Assembly (NCBI RefSeq): GCF_018449775.1
Contig: NZ_JAAVVB010000002.1
Location: 62,001-126,000 of the forward strand
From: Mucilaginibacter sp. dw_454
GTDB lineage: Bacteria > Bacteroidota > Bacteroidia > Sphingobacteriales > Sphingobacteriaceae
Length of the DNA stretch: 64,000 nucleotides
Direction of reading: 5' to 3'
The notes below the pieces were generated by a model. The model made no database searches, was not told the origin of the DNA, and was given only the letters and a program-made list of their open reading frames with translations. The position numbers and the translations under genes were made by a program. Positions 51,980 to 62,533 of this stretch are shown here, in pieces. Every line of letters starts with the position of its first letter. The first letter of the stretch is position 1.

Positions 51980-54424
51980 TTAAAAATTCAAACTCACCCG
52001 CAACGCAGAATGCACGTTTGCCGCACTGTTATGCGACTCGCCATAAAGCACCGTCAAGTTTAGATATTTAATACCTGCGCCCAGTTCATAATAGTCTTTC
52101 AACTCGGGCGATGTAAGGTAATTTGCATGAATGATCTCCTGGAGTTTCAGTTTTCTCAGGCCTGGTATCTTATTTAGGATGAAGCCAGAGAAATTATGTT
52201 CGAGGTGTGCTTCGATATATTCTGTACGGTTACTGTAAGTATAATAATTAAGCAATAAAAAACTGTTAGGCTCCGATTGGTAAAACAAAGCCTCATTACC
52301 ATGAAATTGCGAATAATCCGGGAAGTACAGGCTCTTAGCATTCAGAAATTTACCCGCACCAATATAAAATGACGTCCGGCCGTAAACGCCCATGCTTACA
52401 TTTGCTTGTTGTATATCTGCCGAGATCCTGTCGTAATCAACATCCGACCCAAACACGCCTTTAACTCCCTTGGTATAATTAAATCCAATGGCAGGATATG
52501 GTGAAGGAATGTAATGTTTGCCGTTTGGATAGGTTTCGTACTTGTTGCTGAAATCATAACTGGTACGCAACGTTACTTTAAAAGATTGATTTTCCGGGAA
52601 CAACACACCACCGGTATTCAACGCTAAGGGATTGTTGTAAGTAAAATTGCGCGAACCATAGAAACTGTAATTGGTTGTATTTTCCAGCCACGTACGGCCG
52701 GCAAATTCTGCGCTGGCGCTACCCTGCCATCCGCCGCTTATACGGCCATAAATTGAGGCTGCCACAAATTGCTTCTGATAAAATTTCTCGAAGTTTTGCT
52801 TGGCAAATAAGCTGTGAACGGTGTTGGCTAAATAAGATATCGGTTGCAGATCGTTCAGATCTTCAACGTCCGATCCTCCTTTTAGCGACAATGTAAAGCT
52901 ATCGCCGACAGGCATCATGCCACTGGCTACGGCGTTGAACAGGTGATCAGAAAAGCCATAGCCTACATCCAGCCCAACCCTAAAATAACGGTTATTAATA
53001 GAGTCTATTTGTTTGGTGAATGATGCGCCATAGTTTAAGTTGAAGCCCTGCACGGTGTTAAAGCGCACATTGGTAGTTAATGCGTCGAAGTGGTAATATT
53101 CTTTTTTATAGCGATTGCCTATGTTAATACCGCCAATCAATAAATTGATGGGTTTGAACTTATTAAATATGTGGTCGATAGAATCCAGATAAGGTTTCGA
53201 TTCGCGCTTGATGGCCAGTGCCTCTTTCTTTTTATAATCCGTTCGTTCTTCTTCCGTTAGCGGGATAGGACGCTCGCCGGCCCAATAGGTACTGTCTTTT
53301 TTGTTGACGCCTTTGGTGATACGCAATACTTCATTAAAATCTTTTTTATTGAATATGGGGTTGAGATCGTAATCCTTATAAACCGAAATAAAATAACCGC
53401 CGACTCTGAAGCCAAACAATCCTCCCACAAAATCAAAGCGCAGGGTCGAAGTCATCCAGGCCTTATCATTTACCGGTACAAATTGCTGGTTAATGCGGAT
53501 GGTATCTACTAAACTGATATTAGCTTTTTTGGTGATGTATAGGTTAACGCCCACTAATCGCCAACTATCATCCTGGATATAGATGAAACCTTCAAAACAT
53601 GGATCATGCTCGCGGCGTGGGATAACTTTAATTTTATTGATGGTTTTGCCATTTTCCACGGTTTGGCCCAGCCATTTATAATTGTAGTAGAAAAAGGCAT
53701 TATCCGCCACAGGCGAAATTAAAGGCCGCAAACTGATGCCGCGCCAATCTTCAAAGTTCTCGTAGAAATTAACCTTCAAGTCGCTGGCCCGGTTAAAGCT
53801 GAACGCGCGGTTACTGCCCGATACTTTCGAAGAGATCATTTCCTCATGTACGTTATTGGGCGATTGGAAACTGTATTTTGACTCAGACTCCGACAGATAA
53901 ATAATCCCCCTGCGATTAGAATCCAGGCCGATCTGTTTACCAATCTGGTCGATATTGGCACCGAGGAATTTCTTGGGAGCCTGCAACAGTTTCTGCATCC
54001 CTTTGATATAAACCAGCGCACTGTAGGCTTTAACTTCGTTGAGGTAACTTTTTCGCTTTTTAATTGCCTTGCGCATAATAGCATATGCAGGGTCCTTGCC
54101 GCCCACGTTAACGGCCTGTAGTTGGTATGATTCTATATTGAGCGTAACGTCAATAGTCCTGTTTTGGGTGGCATCAATTTCTTTGCTTTCCTGCTTATAA
54201 CCTACAGCCTTGTATTGCAAAGTGTACTTACCCGGTTTCAGCGAGATGGAATATTCACCCTCGCTATTGGCCGACGCACCCCGGGTAGTGTTTTGAGTAT
54301 AAACGCTGGCGAAGGATACAGGCTTGCCGGCATCGTCGGTGATCTTTCCGCTGATGGTATACTGTTGAGCAAATAAGGGAGAACCGGTTATTAAAACCAG
54401 GATAAATAGGAAGGTAAAACGCAT
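51980..54424 (-). CDS. DUF5686 outer-membrane protein with carboxypeptidase-like domain
   Basis: Probable outer-membrane beta-barrel of the DUF5686 family, found only in Bacteroidota and of unknown function. The 814 residues begin with a signal peptide (FLFILVLITGSPLFAQ), then a carboxypeptidase-regulatory-like beta-sandwich (about 24-105, starting YTISGKITDDAG), and the DUF5686 region with many aromatic beta-strands. The end SALRVSLNF is a typical barrel terminus. It stands alone. Confidence 0.92.
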   Translation of the reverse strand: MRFTFLFILVLITGSPLFAQQYTISGKITDDAGKPVSFASVYTQNTTRGASANSEGEYSISLKPGKYTLQYKAVGYKQESKEIDATQNRTIDVTLNIESYQLQAVNVGGKDPAYAIMRKAIKKRKSYLNEVKAYSALVYIKGMQKLLQAPKKFLGANIDQIGKQIGLDSNRRGIIYLSESESKYSFQSPNNVHEEMISSKVSGSNRAFSFNRASDLKVNFYENFEDWRGISLRPLISPVADNAFFYYNYKWLGQTVENGKTINKIKVIPRREHDPCFEGFIYIQDDSWRLVGVNLYITKKANISLVDTIRINQQFVPVNDKAWMTSTLRFDFVGGLFGFRVGGYFISVYKDYDLNPIFNKKDFNEVLRITKGVNKKDSTYWAGERPIPLTEEERTDYKKKEALAIKRESKPYLDSIDHIFNKFKPINLLIGGINIGNRYKKEYYHFDALTTNVRFNTVQGFNLNYGASFTKQIDSINNRYFRVGLDVGYGFSDHLFNAVASGMMPVGDSFTLSLKGGSDVEDLNDLQPISYLANTVHSLFAKQNFEKFYQKQFVAASIYGRISGGWQGSASAEFAGRTWLENTTNYSFYGSRNFTYNNPLALNTGGVLFPENQSFKVTLRTSYDFSNKYETYPNGKHYIPSPYPAIGFNYTKGVKGVFGSDVDYDRISADIQQANVSMGVYGRTSFYIGAGKFLNAKSLYFPDYSQFHGNEALFYQSEPNSFLLLNYYTYSNRTEYIEAHLEHNFSGFILNKIPGLRKLKLQEIIHANYLTSPELKDYYELGAGIKYLNLTVLYGESHNSAANVHSALRVSLNF

Positions 54425-54510
54425 GTAAGGCAGATATTTATACTAAGATGTAGTTTAGTGGTCAAACGTTACATAAAGAAGTTTAATTGTCGCTAAATCT
54501 AATTAAATGA

Positions 54511-54537
54511 AAAATCCCAGCCACAAGGCCAGGATTA
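54511..54537 (-). terminator. Terminator downstream of sucD
   Basis: On the minus strand, arms AATCCTGGCC and GGCTGGGATT pair fully with two G-U pairs, loop TTGT, followed by T4. It sits about 40 bases after the sucD stop. Confidence 0.7.
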
Positions 54538-54548
54538 TATGTTAAATA

Positions 54549-54582
54549 AGCTTTCAAGCTTTGGTCTTTCAGCGTTAAGCTA
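54549..54582. repeat. GCTGAAAGACCAAAGCT-type repeat arm at the sucD stop (copy 2)
   Basis: Read on the minus strand: the last codon and stop of sucD (GCT TAA) run into CGCTGAAAGACCAAAGCTTG. The carboxylase gene at 12862 ends the same way. Both genes therefore end in the repeat's first bases. Confidence 0.75.
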
Positions 54583-55453
54583 ATTTAGCCAATTCCTCGG
54601 CCATTGCAGCGCCAATTTCAGCAGGCGAGGCAACCACGCGGATACCGCACTCGGCCATGATCTTCATTTTTGCAGCAGCAGTATCATCGGCACCGCCAAC
54701 AATTGCACCTGCGTGGCCCATACGGCGTCCCGGAGGCGCAGTCTGGCCGGCAATGAAGCCAACAACTGGTTTTGTGCCGTTTTCTTTAATCCAACGGGCA
54801 GCTTCTGCTTCCATGCCGCCACCAATCTCGCCAATCATGATGATACCGTGTGTGTCAGGGTCATTCATTAATAACTCAACCGCTTCTTTGGTTGGGGTAC
54901 CAATGATCGGGTCGCCACCAATACCTATGGCCGTAGTAATTCCTAAACCGGCCTTAACCACCTGGTCAACCGCTTCATAAGTCAACGTACCTGATTTTGA
55001 AACCACACCTACATTACCTTTTTTAAAGATAAAGCCAGGCATGATACCAATTTTGCTTTCGTCGGCAGTGATAATACCCGGGCAGTTTGGTCCGATTAAA
55101 CGGGCATCTTTGTCGGTTAAATATTCTTTTACCGCAATCATATCCTTAGTCGGGATACCTTCAGTGATACAAACAATAACTTTTATACCTGCTTCGGCAG
55201 CTTCCATGATCGCGTCGGCAGCAAATGCCGGCGGAACGAAGATGATAGAAACATCTGCACCGGTTTCTTTAACAGCATCTGCAACGGTATTAAATACAGG
55301 GCGATCAAGATGGGTTTGGCCACCTTTACCCGGCGTAACGCCGCCAACAAGCTGGGTACCATACTCGATCATTTGCGATGCGTGGTAAGTACCTTCATTA
55401 CCTGTAAAACCCTGAACTATAACTTTAGAATCTTTATTTACGAGAACACTCAT
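54575..55453 (-). CDS. sucD: Succinyl-CoA synthetase alpha subunit
   Basis: Tricarboxylic acid cycle enzyme; the alpha subunit binds CoA and carries the phosphohistidine. The ATG at 55453 gives [18 protein letters not shown] and 292 residues, the family length; an upstream start at 55480 has no homology. Phosphohistidine is in [12 protein letters not shown] near residue 246, and the CoA-binding [12 protein letters not shown] and nucleotide motif [10 protein letters not shown] are present. The beta subunit sucC is not in the window. Confidence 0.97.
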   Translation of the reverse strand: MSVLVNKDSKVIVQGFTGNEGTYHASQMIEYGTQLVGGVTPGKGGQTHLDRPVFNTVADAVKETGADVSIIFVPPAFAADAIMEAAEAGIKVIVCITEGIPTKDMIAVKEYLTDKDARLIGPNCPGIITADESKIGIMPGFIFKKGNVGVVSKSGTLTYEAVDQVVKAGLGITTAIGIGGDPIIGTPTKEAVELLMNDPDTHGIIMIGEIGGGMEAEAARWIKENGTKPVVGFIAGQTAPPGRRMGHAGAIVGGADDTAAAKMKIMAECGIRVVASPAEIGAAMAEELAKLA

Positions 55454-55597
55454 TGGTATTTGATTTCTTTTATATCGCAAAGCTAAAATTATTTTTCGCC
55501 CGCTAGGGATTTGGTAGATGAATTTTTTGTTTGATGATGAAAAATTTACAAAGCGATTTAGGTTAAGATGTGGTTTTCGCCAACTTTCAAGATTGTC

Positions 55598-56010
55598 CGC
55601 TCTTGGCCGCGGAGGCCCATTACTTTTTTCCTTGATGAAAAAAGTAACAAAAAAATCAAGTCAGGCGCAAGGCTTCTTGCGCTCATGGCCTTTACCCTGC
55701 AAAGCGAGTAAAACCTGGGGACCGATACTTTTGCCCCTTTCGCTCTTGGTCACCGCTTCAGGCAAAACTATAAGGCCCCTGCAGCCGCACTTGCCCACCA
55801 TTGTTTTACCCGCTTTCGCCCGAAGCTCTGCGTCTGACGTTTTGCTTCTGATGTAGATTCTGCAAACTGTGTAAAAACAAAAAAAGCGCGCAATGGCCTG
55901 TCAGCAAACCGGGCCTGGGAGTCTGGCCTGTGGGGGGGAAGGTTTTTGCTGACTTGATTTTTTGGTTCTTTTTCATCTAAGGAAAAAGAACTAGGCCTTA
56001 GCGGCCATGA
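55598..56010. repeat. Long inverted-repeat element (~410 bases)
   Basis: Left arm (about 55598-55660) with TTGGCCGCGGAGGCCCAT, CTTTTTTCCTTGATGAAAAA and AACAAAAAAATCAAG; right arm (about 55951-56010) with CTTGATTTTTTGGTTC, TTTTTCATCTAAGGAAAAAG and AGGCCTTAGCGGCCATGAG. The arms are 60-base near complements. The core contains GC-rich words and AAAAACAAAAAAAGCGCG, and no convincing gene (an ORF over 55518-55856 is arm sequence). It fills most of the gap between sucD and the next gene. Confidence 0.8.
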
Positions 56011-56082
56011 GCGTCTAAAAGCGATAAGTGAAGCAATATGTTTTCCTCTGTCAATGTTGAGATGCCGTGAGAAAAGAACAAG

Positions 56083-56274
56083 CTACTTGTTTATTGCGAT
56101 TGCAAACTCAATTCCGGTGATTACAATTAATAAAAAGAATATAGAAACAAATGTCCAAATGGCTTTTTTCATTTTTACTTTATCACCACGGATTCCAGGC
56201 CAAAAATAAATATTGAAAAATATCATCCCAACTATAACTATGAATGCTTCAAGTATCGTTAAAAATATATACAT
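56083..56274 (-). CDS. Small two-helix membrane protein
   Basis: A 63-residue protein with two predicted membrane helices (FLTILEAFIVIVGMIFFN and AIWTFVSIFFLLIVITGI) joined by a basic loop GIRGDKVKMKKA. No family was recognised. It starts 11 bases after the stop codon of the symporter gene, so it is probably translated from the same transcript. A role as an accessory subunit is a guess from position only. Confidence 0.6.
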   Translation of the reverse strand: MYIFLTILEAFIVIVGMIFFNIYFWPGIRGDKVKMKKAIWTFVSIFFLLIVITGIEFAIAINK

Positions 56275-56285
56275 ACAACTATCTT

Positions 56286-57512
56286 TTATTCTACCCCTGC
56301 CACAAACTCTCCCTCACTCTTCGCAATCACAATCGTAGCGACACCATTACCAATCACATTAGTTATGGCCCTGGCTTCCGACATAAACCTGTCGACACCC
56401 AGCAATATCGCAACGCCTTCAACCGGGATGACTTTGATGGCTGCAAGGGTGGATGTCAAAACGATAAAGCCACTCCCGGTTACGCCTGCGGCACCTTTAG
56501 AAGTTATCATGAGTATGGCAATAATGCCCAGCTGCTGTTCTATAGATAAAGGTACATGAAACACCTGCGCCAAAAATATCACCGACATCGACAGGTAAAT
56601 AGTCGTTCCATCCAAATTAAAAGAATACCCCGCGGGTATCACCAACCCAACAACTGACCGCGAGCAGCCAAATTTTTCGAGCTTTTCCATCATGCCTGGC
56701 AGGGCAGATTCTGAGGATGAGGTACCCAGCACAATCAGGATTTCCTCTTTAATATGTTTCAGATATTTCCACAGGCTGAATTTATAAATACGGCAAATGA
56801 TGTTGAGCACCACAAAAATAAACAGCGCCATAGTAATATAAACCGATGCCATGAGTAAAGCTAGTGGTTGCAGGGTTTTAATGCCATAAGTACTAATAGT
56901 ATAGGCCATCCCGCCGAAAGCGCCGATAGGAGCAACCTTCATGACAATGTGCATCATCCCGAAGAACACTTTCGATAGCTTCTCAAACAGATCTATAACC
57001 GATTTGCCTGTATCGCCCATACGGCTCAATCCAAAGCCAAACAATATCGCGAAGAAAAGAATCTGTAAAATATCGCCGTCGGCGAAAGCCTTAAAAGCGT
57101 TACCAGGAACAATGTGAGCTAAAAAATCCGTCCAATGCATGTCGGCAGCCGCTTTCTGGTATACCAACAGTTTACTCGTGTCGGCCTTAACAGTGGTTAC
57201 AAAGCCCTCGCCGGGTTTAACCAGGTTGGCTACCGTTACCCCTATAATTAAAGCAAACGTAGTGACGATCTCAAAATACAACAGCGCCTTACCACCCACA
57301 CGGCCCACCTTTTTCATATCGCTCATACCGGCAATGCCCAGCACAATGGTGAAGAAAATGATCGGCGCTATAAGCATCGTAATCAAACTGATAAAAGTCT
57401 TGCTGATCAGTTGAGCAGCAGGTGCGAAGCCCTTAAAATAAAGCCCCACAATAATACCCAGCACAATGGCCACAAGCACCTGGAAGGTAAGGTTGGTATA
57501 TAATCGTTTCAT
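56286..57512 (-). CDS. Dicarboxylate/amino acid:cation symporter (DAACS)
   Basis: Inner-membrane secondary transporter coupling uptake of C4-dicarboxylates or acidic amino acids to Na+ or H+. The 408 residues have eight helices and two re-entrant hairpins; hairpin 1 carries SSSESALPGMM near residue 273, and TM7/HP2 have AGYSFNLDGTTIY and the GAAGVTGSGF region. The last helix contains a DRFMSEARAITNVIGN aspartate and arginine that contact dicarboxylate or glutamate substrates. Closest named relatives are DctA and GltP. Confidence 0.94.
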   Translation of the reverse strand: MKRLYTNLTFQVLVAIVLGIIVGLYFKGFAPAAQLISKTFISLITMLIAPIIFFTIVLGIAGMSDMKKVGRVGGKALLYFEIVTTFALIIGVTVANLVKPGEGFVTTVKADTSKLLVYQKAAADMHWTDFLAHIVPGNAFKAFADGDILQILFFAILFGFGLSRMGDTGKSVIDLFEKLSKVFFGMMHIVMKVAPIGAFGGMAYTISTYGIKTLQPLALLMASVYITMALFIFVVLNIICRIYKFSLWKYLKHIKEEILIVLGTSSSESALPGMMEKLEKFGCSRSVVGLVIPAGYSFNLDGTTIYLSMSVIFLAQVFHVPLSIEQQLGIIAILMITSKGAAGVTGSGFIVLTSTLAAIKVIPVEGVAILLGVDRFMSEARAITNVIGNGVATIVIAKSEGEFVAGVE

Positions 57513-57559
57513 TATAACAATAATACGATTATTGGTGAGATTTTTAAGCGGATGAATTA

Positions 57560-57655
57560 TGGCGTTTCCCTCCCGATGGTCGGGTCAGGCTGTGCGCTTA
57601 TACGCCACAAGGCCTTAAGCTCTTGGCCGGTATCCGCTGCCATCCTTAACGCGGG
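57560..57655. repeat. GGCGTTTCC...CCTTAACGCGG dispersed repeat (copy 2)
   Basis: Starts GGCGTTTCCC, then GTCGGGTCAGGCT, AAGGCCTTAAGC, GGCCGGTATCCGCT and ends TTAACGCGG, the same order as at 18004-18087. It follows closely the symporter's upstream region. Confidence 0.75.
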
Positions 57656-57682
57656 GGTACTCACCCGATCATCGCTTCGCTC

Positions 57683-57864
57683 GATCACCCTCTCTTCCGC
57701 AAGCGGGAAAGAGGGTAAGGGGAATATCGAACATCGAATGTTGAATAATGAATGATGAAGGGAGCTACTTCGATATTCGACATTCAAAATTTATTATTCG
57801 ATATTAAAAATAACCCTCTTTCCGCCGGAGGCGAAGAGAGGGTCGACCAGCGCAGCGCAGTCGG
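57683..57864. repeat. Composite CCCTCT hairpins around an ATCGAA palindrome
   Basis: Two CCCTCT/AGAGGG hairpins (57689-57717 with TTCCGCAAGCGGGAA; 57813-57842 with TTTCCGCC) flank a different palindrome (57722-57806) whose arms are GAATATCGAACATCGAATG and CTTCGATATTCGACATTC. This looks like one repeat family inserted within another. No gene is present. Confidence 0.75.
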
Positions 57865-57889
57865 GGTGAGTCTACACGACAGTTAACCA

Positions 57890-57917
57890 ACAAAAAAGCC
57901 CGCCTTAAAAAGCGGAC
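57890..57917 (-). terminator. Terminator downstream of the YXWGXW gene
   Basis: On the minus strand GTCCGC / GCGGGC stem with an 8-base loop and T6, about 20 bases after the stop codon. Confidence 0.6.
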
Positions 57918-57937
57918 TCTATAATCAGCCTAAAATA

Positions 57938-58240
57938 TTATCTCCAGTAACCAGGTACCCAGGCATAACCGCCGCGGCGGCGATCCCAATGACCTGCAAT
58001 CCAAACCGCATGCGGGCGTGGTGCTGCTGCCCAATAACCCGGGCGCTCTACATAAGTACGGCCTCTTGGTACCCATTCTCCTTCAATCCATACATGGTTT
58101 GCCGATGGGCGCACCGGGCGCACGAAAGCTGGTCCGCGGTGATACAGGCGTGCTCTTACTACAATTTGGGCACTGCTATTAACTGTCGAGAACAGCACTA
58201 AAGCTGCTGTTGCAAATAAAATTCTTCTTAACGTTTTCAT
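57938..58240 (-). CDS. YXWGXW-repeat secreted protein
   Basis: Small secreted protein of the YXWGXW-repeat type, probably envelope-associated; no function is known. The ATG at 58240 gives a signal peptide (MKTLRRILFATAALVLFS) and 100 residues. The mature part contains repeated tryptophan-rich words such as HVWIEGEWVPRG, PGYWAAAPRP and VWIAGHWDRR, ending GYAWVPGYWR. Confidence 0.85.
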   Translation of the reverse strand: MKTLRRILFATAALVLFSTVNSSAQIVVRARLYHRGPAFVRPVRPSANHVWIEGEWVPRGRTYVERPGYWAAAPRPHAVWIAGHWDRRRGGYAWVPGYWR

Positions 58241-58318
58241 GATTGTTTGTTTGTTGTTAATTACCATAAAGACAACGCGCCGAAAAAAAAGTTTAATTTA
58301 TGCCGGTGTTTTTTTTAA

Positions 58319-60421
<2,103 letters not shown>

Positions 60422-60440
60422 TTCGACTGTGTCCCCATCA

Positions 60441-60529
60441 CGTCATTGCGAACGAGGAACGAGTGTGGCAATCTCCGGTGCGCAACTGGGCGTATAGAGA
60501 TCGTCACGCTACGCTCACGATGACGTGGA
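60441..60529. repeat. Variant CGTCATTGCGAACGAGG palindrome
   Basis: Arms CGTCATTGCGAACGAGGAA and GAGATCGTCACGCTACG followed by CACGATGACG, a degenerate relative of the GTCATTGCGAG family, in the ligA-msrB gap. Confidence 0.6.
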
Positions 60530-60700
60530 GGCAAATATGCTATTAATCTCTTATCTACGAGAGGCCGGGAGGGGTGTCACCCTCATGTAAACATCCTTTT
60601 TAAAAACAATCATCCCGCGTTAATTGTCGTATTTTGTAGTAGACAAACGGTTAAAAACACCAGGTTTTTGATCTTTCATCTGCCACAAAAAAACAACACC

Positions 60701-61063
60701 ATGAACTACAACGAATTAACCCCAGACGAAGAGTGGGTAATACTACATAAAGGTACCGAGCGCCCATTTACAGGCTCTCTTTTAAATAATAATGCAAACG
60801 GCGTGTATGTATGCAAACGTTGTGATACCCCGCTTTATACTTCTGATTCTAAATTTGAGTCGCATTGCGGCTGGCCAAGTTTTGATGATGAAATCCCCGG
60901 TGCTGTAAAACGCGTTCCCGACGCCGACGGCCGGAGAGTAGAGATAGTTTGCGCAAATTGTGGCGCCCACCTGGGCCACGTTTTCGAGGGCGAATATCTG
61001 ACCCCAAAAAACGTAAGACATTGCGTTAATTCTGTATCCATGAAATTTGTTCCCGGCACTTAA
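60701..61063 (+). CDS. msrB: Peptide-methionine (R)-S-oxide reductase MsrB
   Basis: Reduces methionine-R-sulfoxide in proteins using a cysteine and thioredoxin. The ATG at 60701 is chosen over 60668 because [12 protein letters not shown] matches the family. The 120 residues have four zinc cysteines (C38, C41 in CKRC and C84, C87 in CANC) and the catalytic C108 in [18 protein letters not shown], the conserved aromatic motif, is at 55-61. The gene appears single. Confidence 0.96.
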   Translation: MNYNELTPDEEWVILHKGTERPFTGSLLNNNANGVYVCKRCDTPLYTSDSKFESHCGWPSFDDEIPGAVKRVPDADGRRVEIVCANCGAHLGHVFEGEYLTPKNVRHCVNSVSMKFVPGT

Positions 61064-61486
61064 CAAATTATCGCCCAAAAATTTCACATTCCAGTAATGT
61101 TTATTTAACAAGCTCTTTTTCAGATAATAAGACTATTAACAAAAAGATTGTTTATAACTTATAGGTGATGTGTAAAACTATCACTAACAAGCAGAAAAAT
61201 CATCGCCTATCTTTGAATTATAAGTTCTTTAAAACGCTCCGAAATATCGGCGATCCTTGTCGGTAAAGGTTTAAAAAGGGCTTCAATATATCAAATGGCG
61301 GTCACGCCAACATACACTGGATAGAAGTAGTTTAGTAGCGATTAGTGCGGGTGATATTAAAGTAGTTTAAGGCGATGATTTTTTCATTATCGCCGGTAAA
61401 GATCAACTGCTAGGCGGCATTGTCGACTAAAATTACCAGAGTTTGAAAAAGGTTTAGAATTGAATAAAAAAAGTAAGTAAAAGCGC
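61064..61486 (+). other. Long leader region of the nrdBA operon
   Basis: No gene is visible. TATCTTTG (61208-61215) matches the Bacteroidota -7 consensus, giving a leader of about 265 bases before nrdB. In it a nine-pair stem (GGCGATGAT / ATTATCGCC, 61372-61395) surrounds TTTTTC. No NrdR box and no known riboswitch consensus (such as adenosylcobalamin) was recognised. Confidence 0.45.
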
Positions 61487-62461
61487 ATGGCAGAAGAAAC
61501 AGAATTATTATTAAGAGAGAACAAGGATCGTTTTGTTATTCTTCCTATTAAATATCCCGCCATTTGGGAAATGTATAAAAAATGCGAAGCAAGCTTCTGG
61601 ACCGCCGAAGAAATTGACCTGTCGGATGACATGAAACATTGGGAGGCTTTAAGTGATGGCGAGCGCCATTTCGTATCGCACATCCTGGCGTTTTTTGCTG
61701 CCAGCGACGGTATCGTGAATGAAAACCTGGCGGTAAATTTCATGAGCGAAGTGCAATTGCCCGAGGCACGTTGCTTCTACGGTTTCCAGATCATGATGGA
61801 GAATATCCACTCTGAAACTTATGCGCTTTTAATCGACACGTACATTAAAGATGCTACCGAAAAAGACCGCTTGTTCCATGCTATTGATACCGTACCGTGT
61901 GTAGGTAAAAAAGCAGAGTGGGCGTTACGCTGGATCAATAACGGAAGCTTTGCAGAGCGTTTAATTGCTTTTGCAGCGGTTGAGGGGATTTTCTTCTCAG
62001 GTAGTTTTTGCTCTATCTTCTGGTTAAAGAAACGTGGCTTAATGCCGGGTCTGACCTTTAGCAATGAGTTGATCTCTCGCGATGAAGGTATGCACTGCGA
62101 ATTCGCCTGCCTGCTTTACAGAATGTTAGAGAACAAATTATCAAAAGAAGCTGCAACAGCTATTATTACTGATGCGGTAGAAATTGAAAAAGAATTCATC
62201 AGCGATGCACTGCCGGTTAGCTTAATAGGCATGAACGCAAAACTAATGAGCCAATATATTGAGTTTGTAGCCGACAGATGGTTAGGCGAGCTTGGTTATG
62301 ATAAAGTATACGGCGCCAGCAATCCATTTGATTTTATGGAGATGATATCGCTGCAGGGCAAAACCAACTTCTTCGAAAAACGAGTTGGCGATTACCAGAA
62401 AAGCGGCGTATTGAATGCCACGCAGGATAGCAAATCGTTCTCGTTAGATGAGGACTTTTAA
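61487..62461 (+). CDS. nrdB: Ribonucleoside-diphosphate reductase beta subunit
   Basis: Class I aerobic ribonucleotide reductase small subunit, which holds the di-metal site and tyrosyl radical. The 324 residues show the ligand pattern E105-NI-H108 with radical tyrosine Y112 (ENIHSETY), E166 in VEGIFFSG and E200-xx-H203 in RDEGMHCEF, all matching E. coli ligands. The order nrdB then nrdA is common in Bacteroidota. Confidence 0.97.
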   Translation: MAEETELLLRENKDRFVILPIKYPAIWEMYKKCEASFWTAEEIDLSDDMKHWEALSDGERHFVSHILAFFAASDGIVNENLAVNFMSEVQLPEARCFYGFQIMMENIHSETYALLIDTYIKDATEKDRLFHAIDTVPCVGKKAEWALRWINNGSFAERLIAFAAVEGIFFSGSFCSIFWLKKRGLMPGLTFSNELISRDEGMHCEFACLLYRMLENKLSKEAATAIITDAVEIEKEFISDALPVSLIGMNAKLMSQYIEFVADRWLGELGYDKVYGASNPFDFMEMISLQGKTNFFEKRVGDYQKSGVLNATQDSKSFSLDEDF

Positions 62462-62533
62462 TCGATAAGTTATAATAAGAATATCCAGTTAATAAATAAG
62501 TAGTAACCCGGTTGGGTCCAGTCCCAACCATAA

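Noticed and set aside
55518..55856. Open frame across the left half of the long inverted-repeat element
   Set aside because: It translates arm sequence and has no domain; the reverse arm lacks a corresponding frame.
61064..61486. Possible adenosylcobalamin riboswitch before nrdB
   Set aside because: The conserved cobalamin-box words were not found, and the downstream enzyme is a B12-independent class I reductase.
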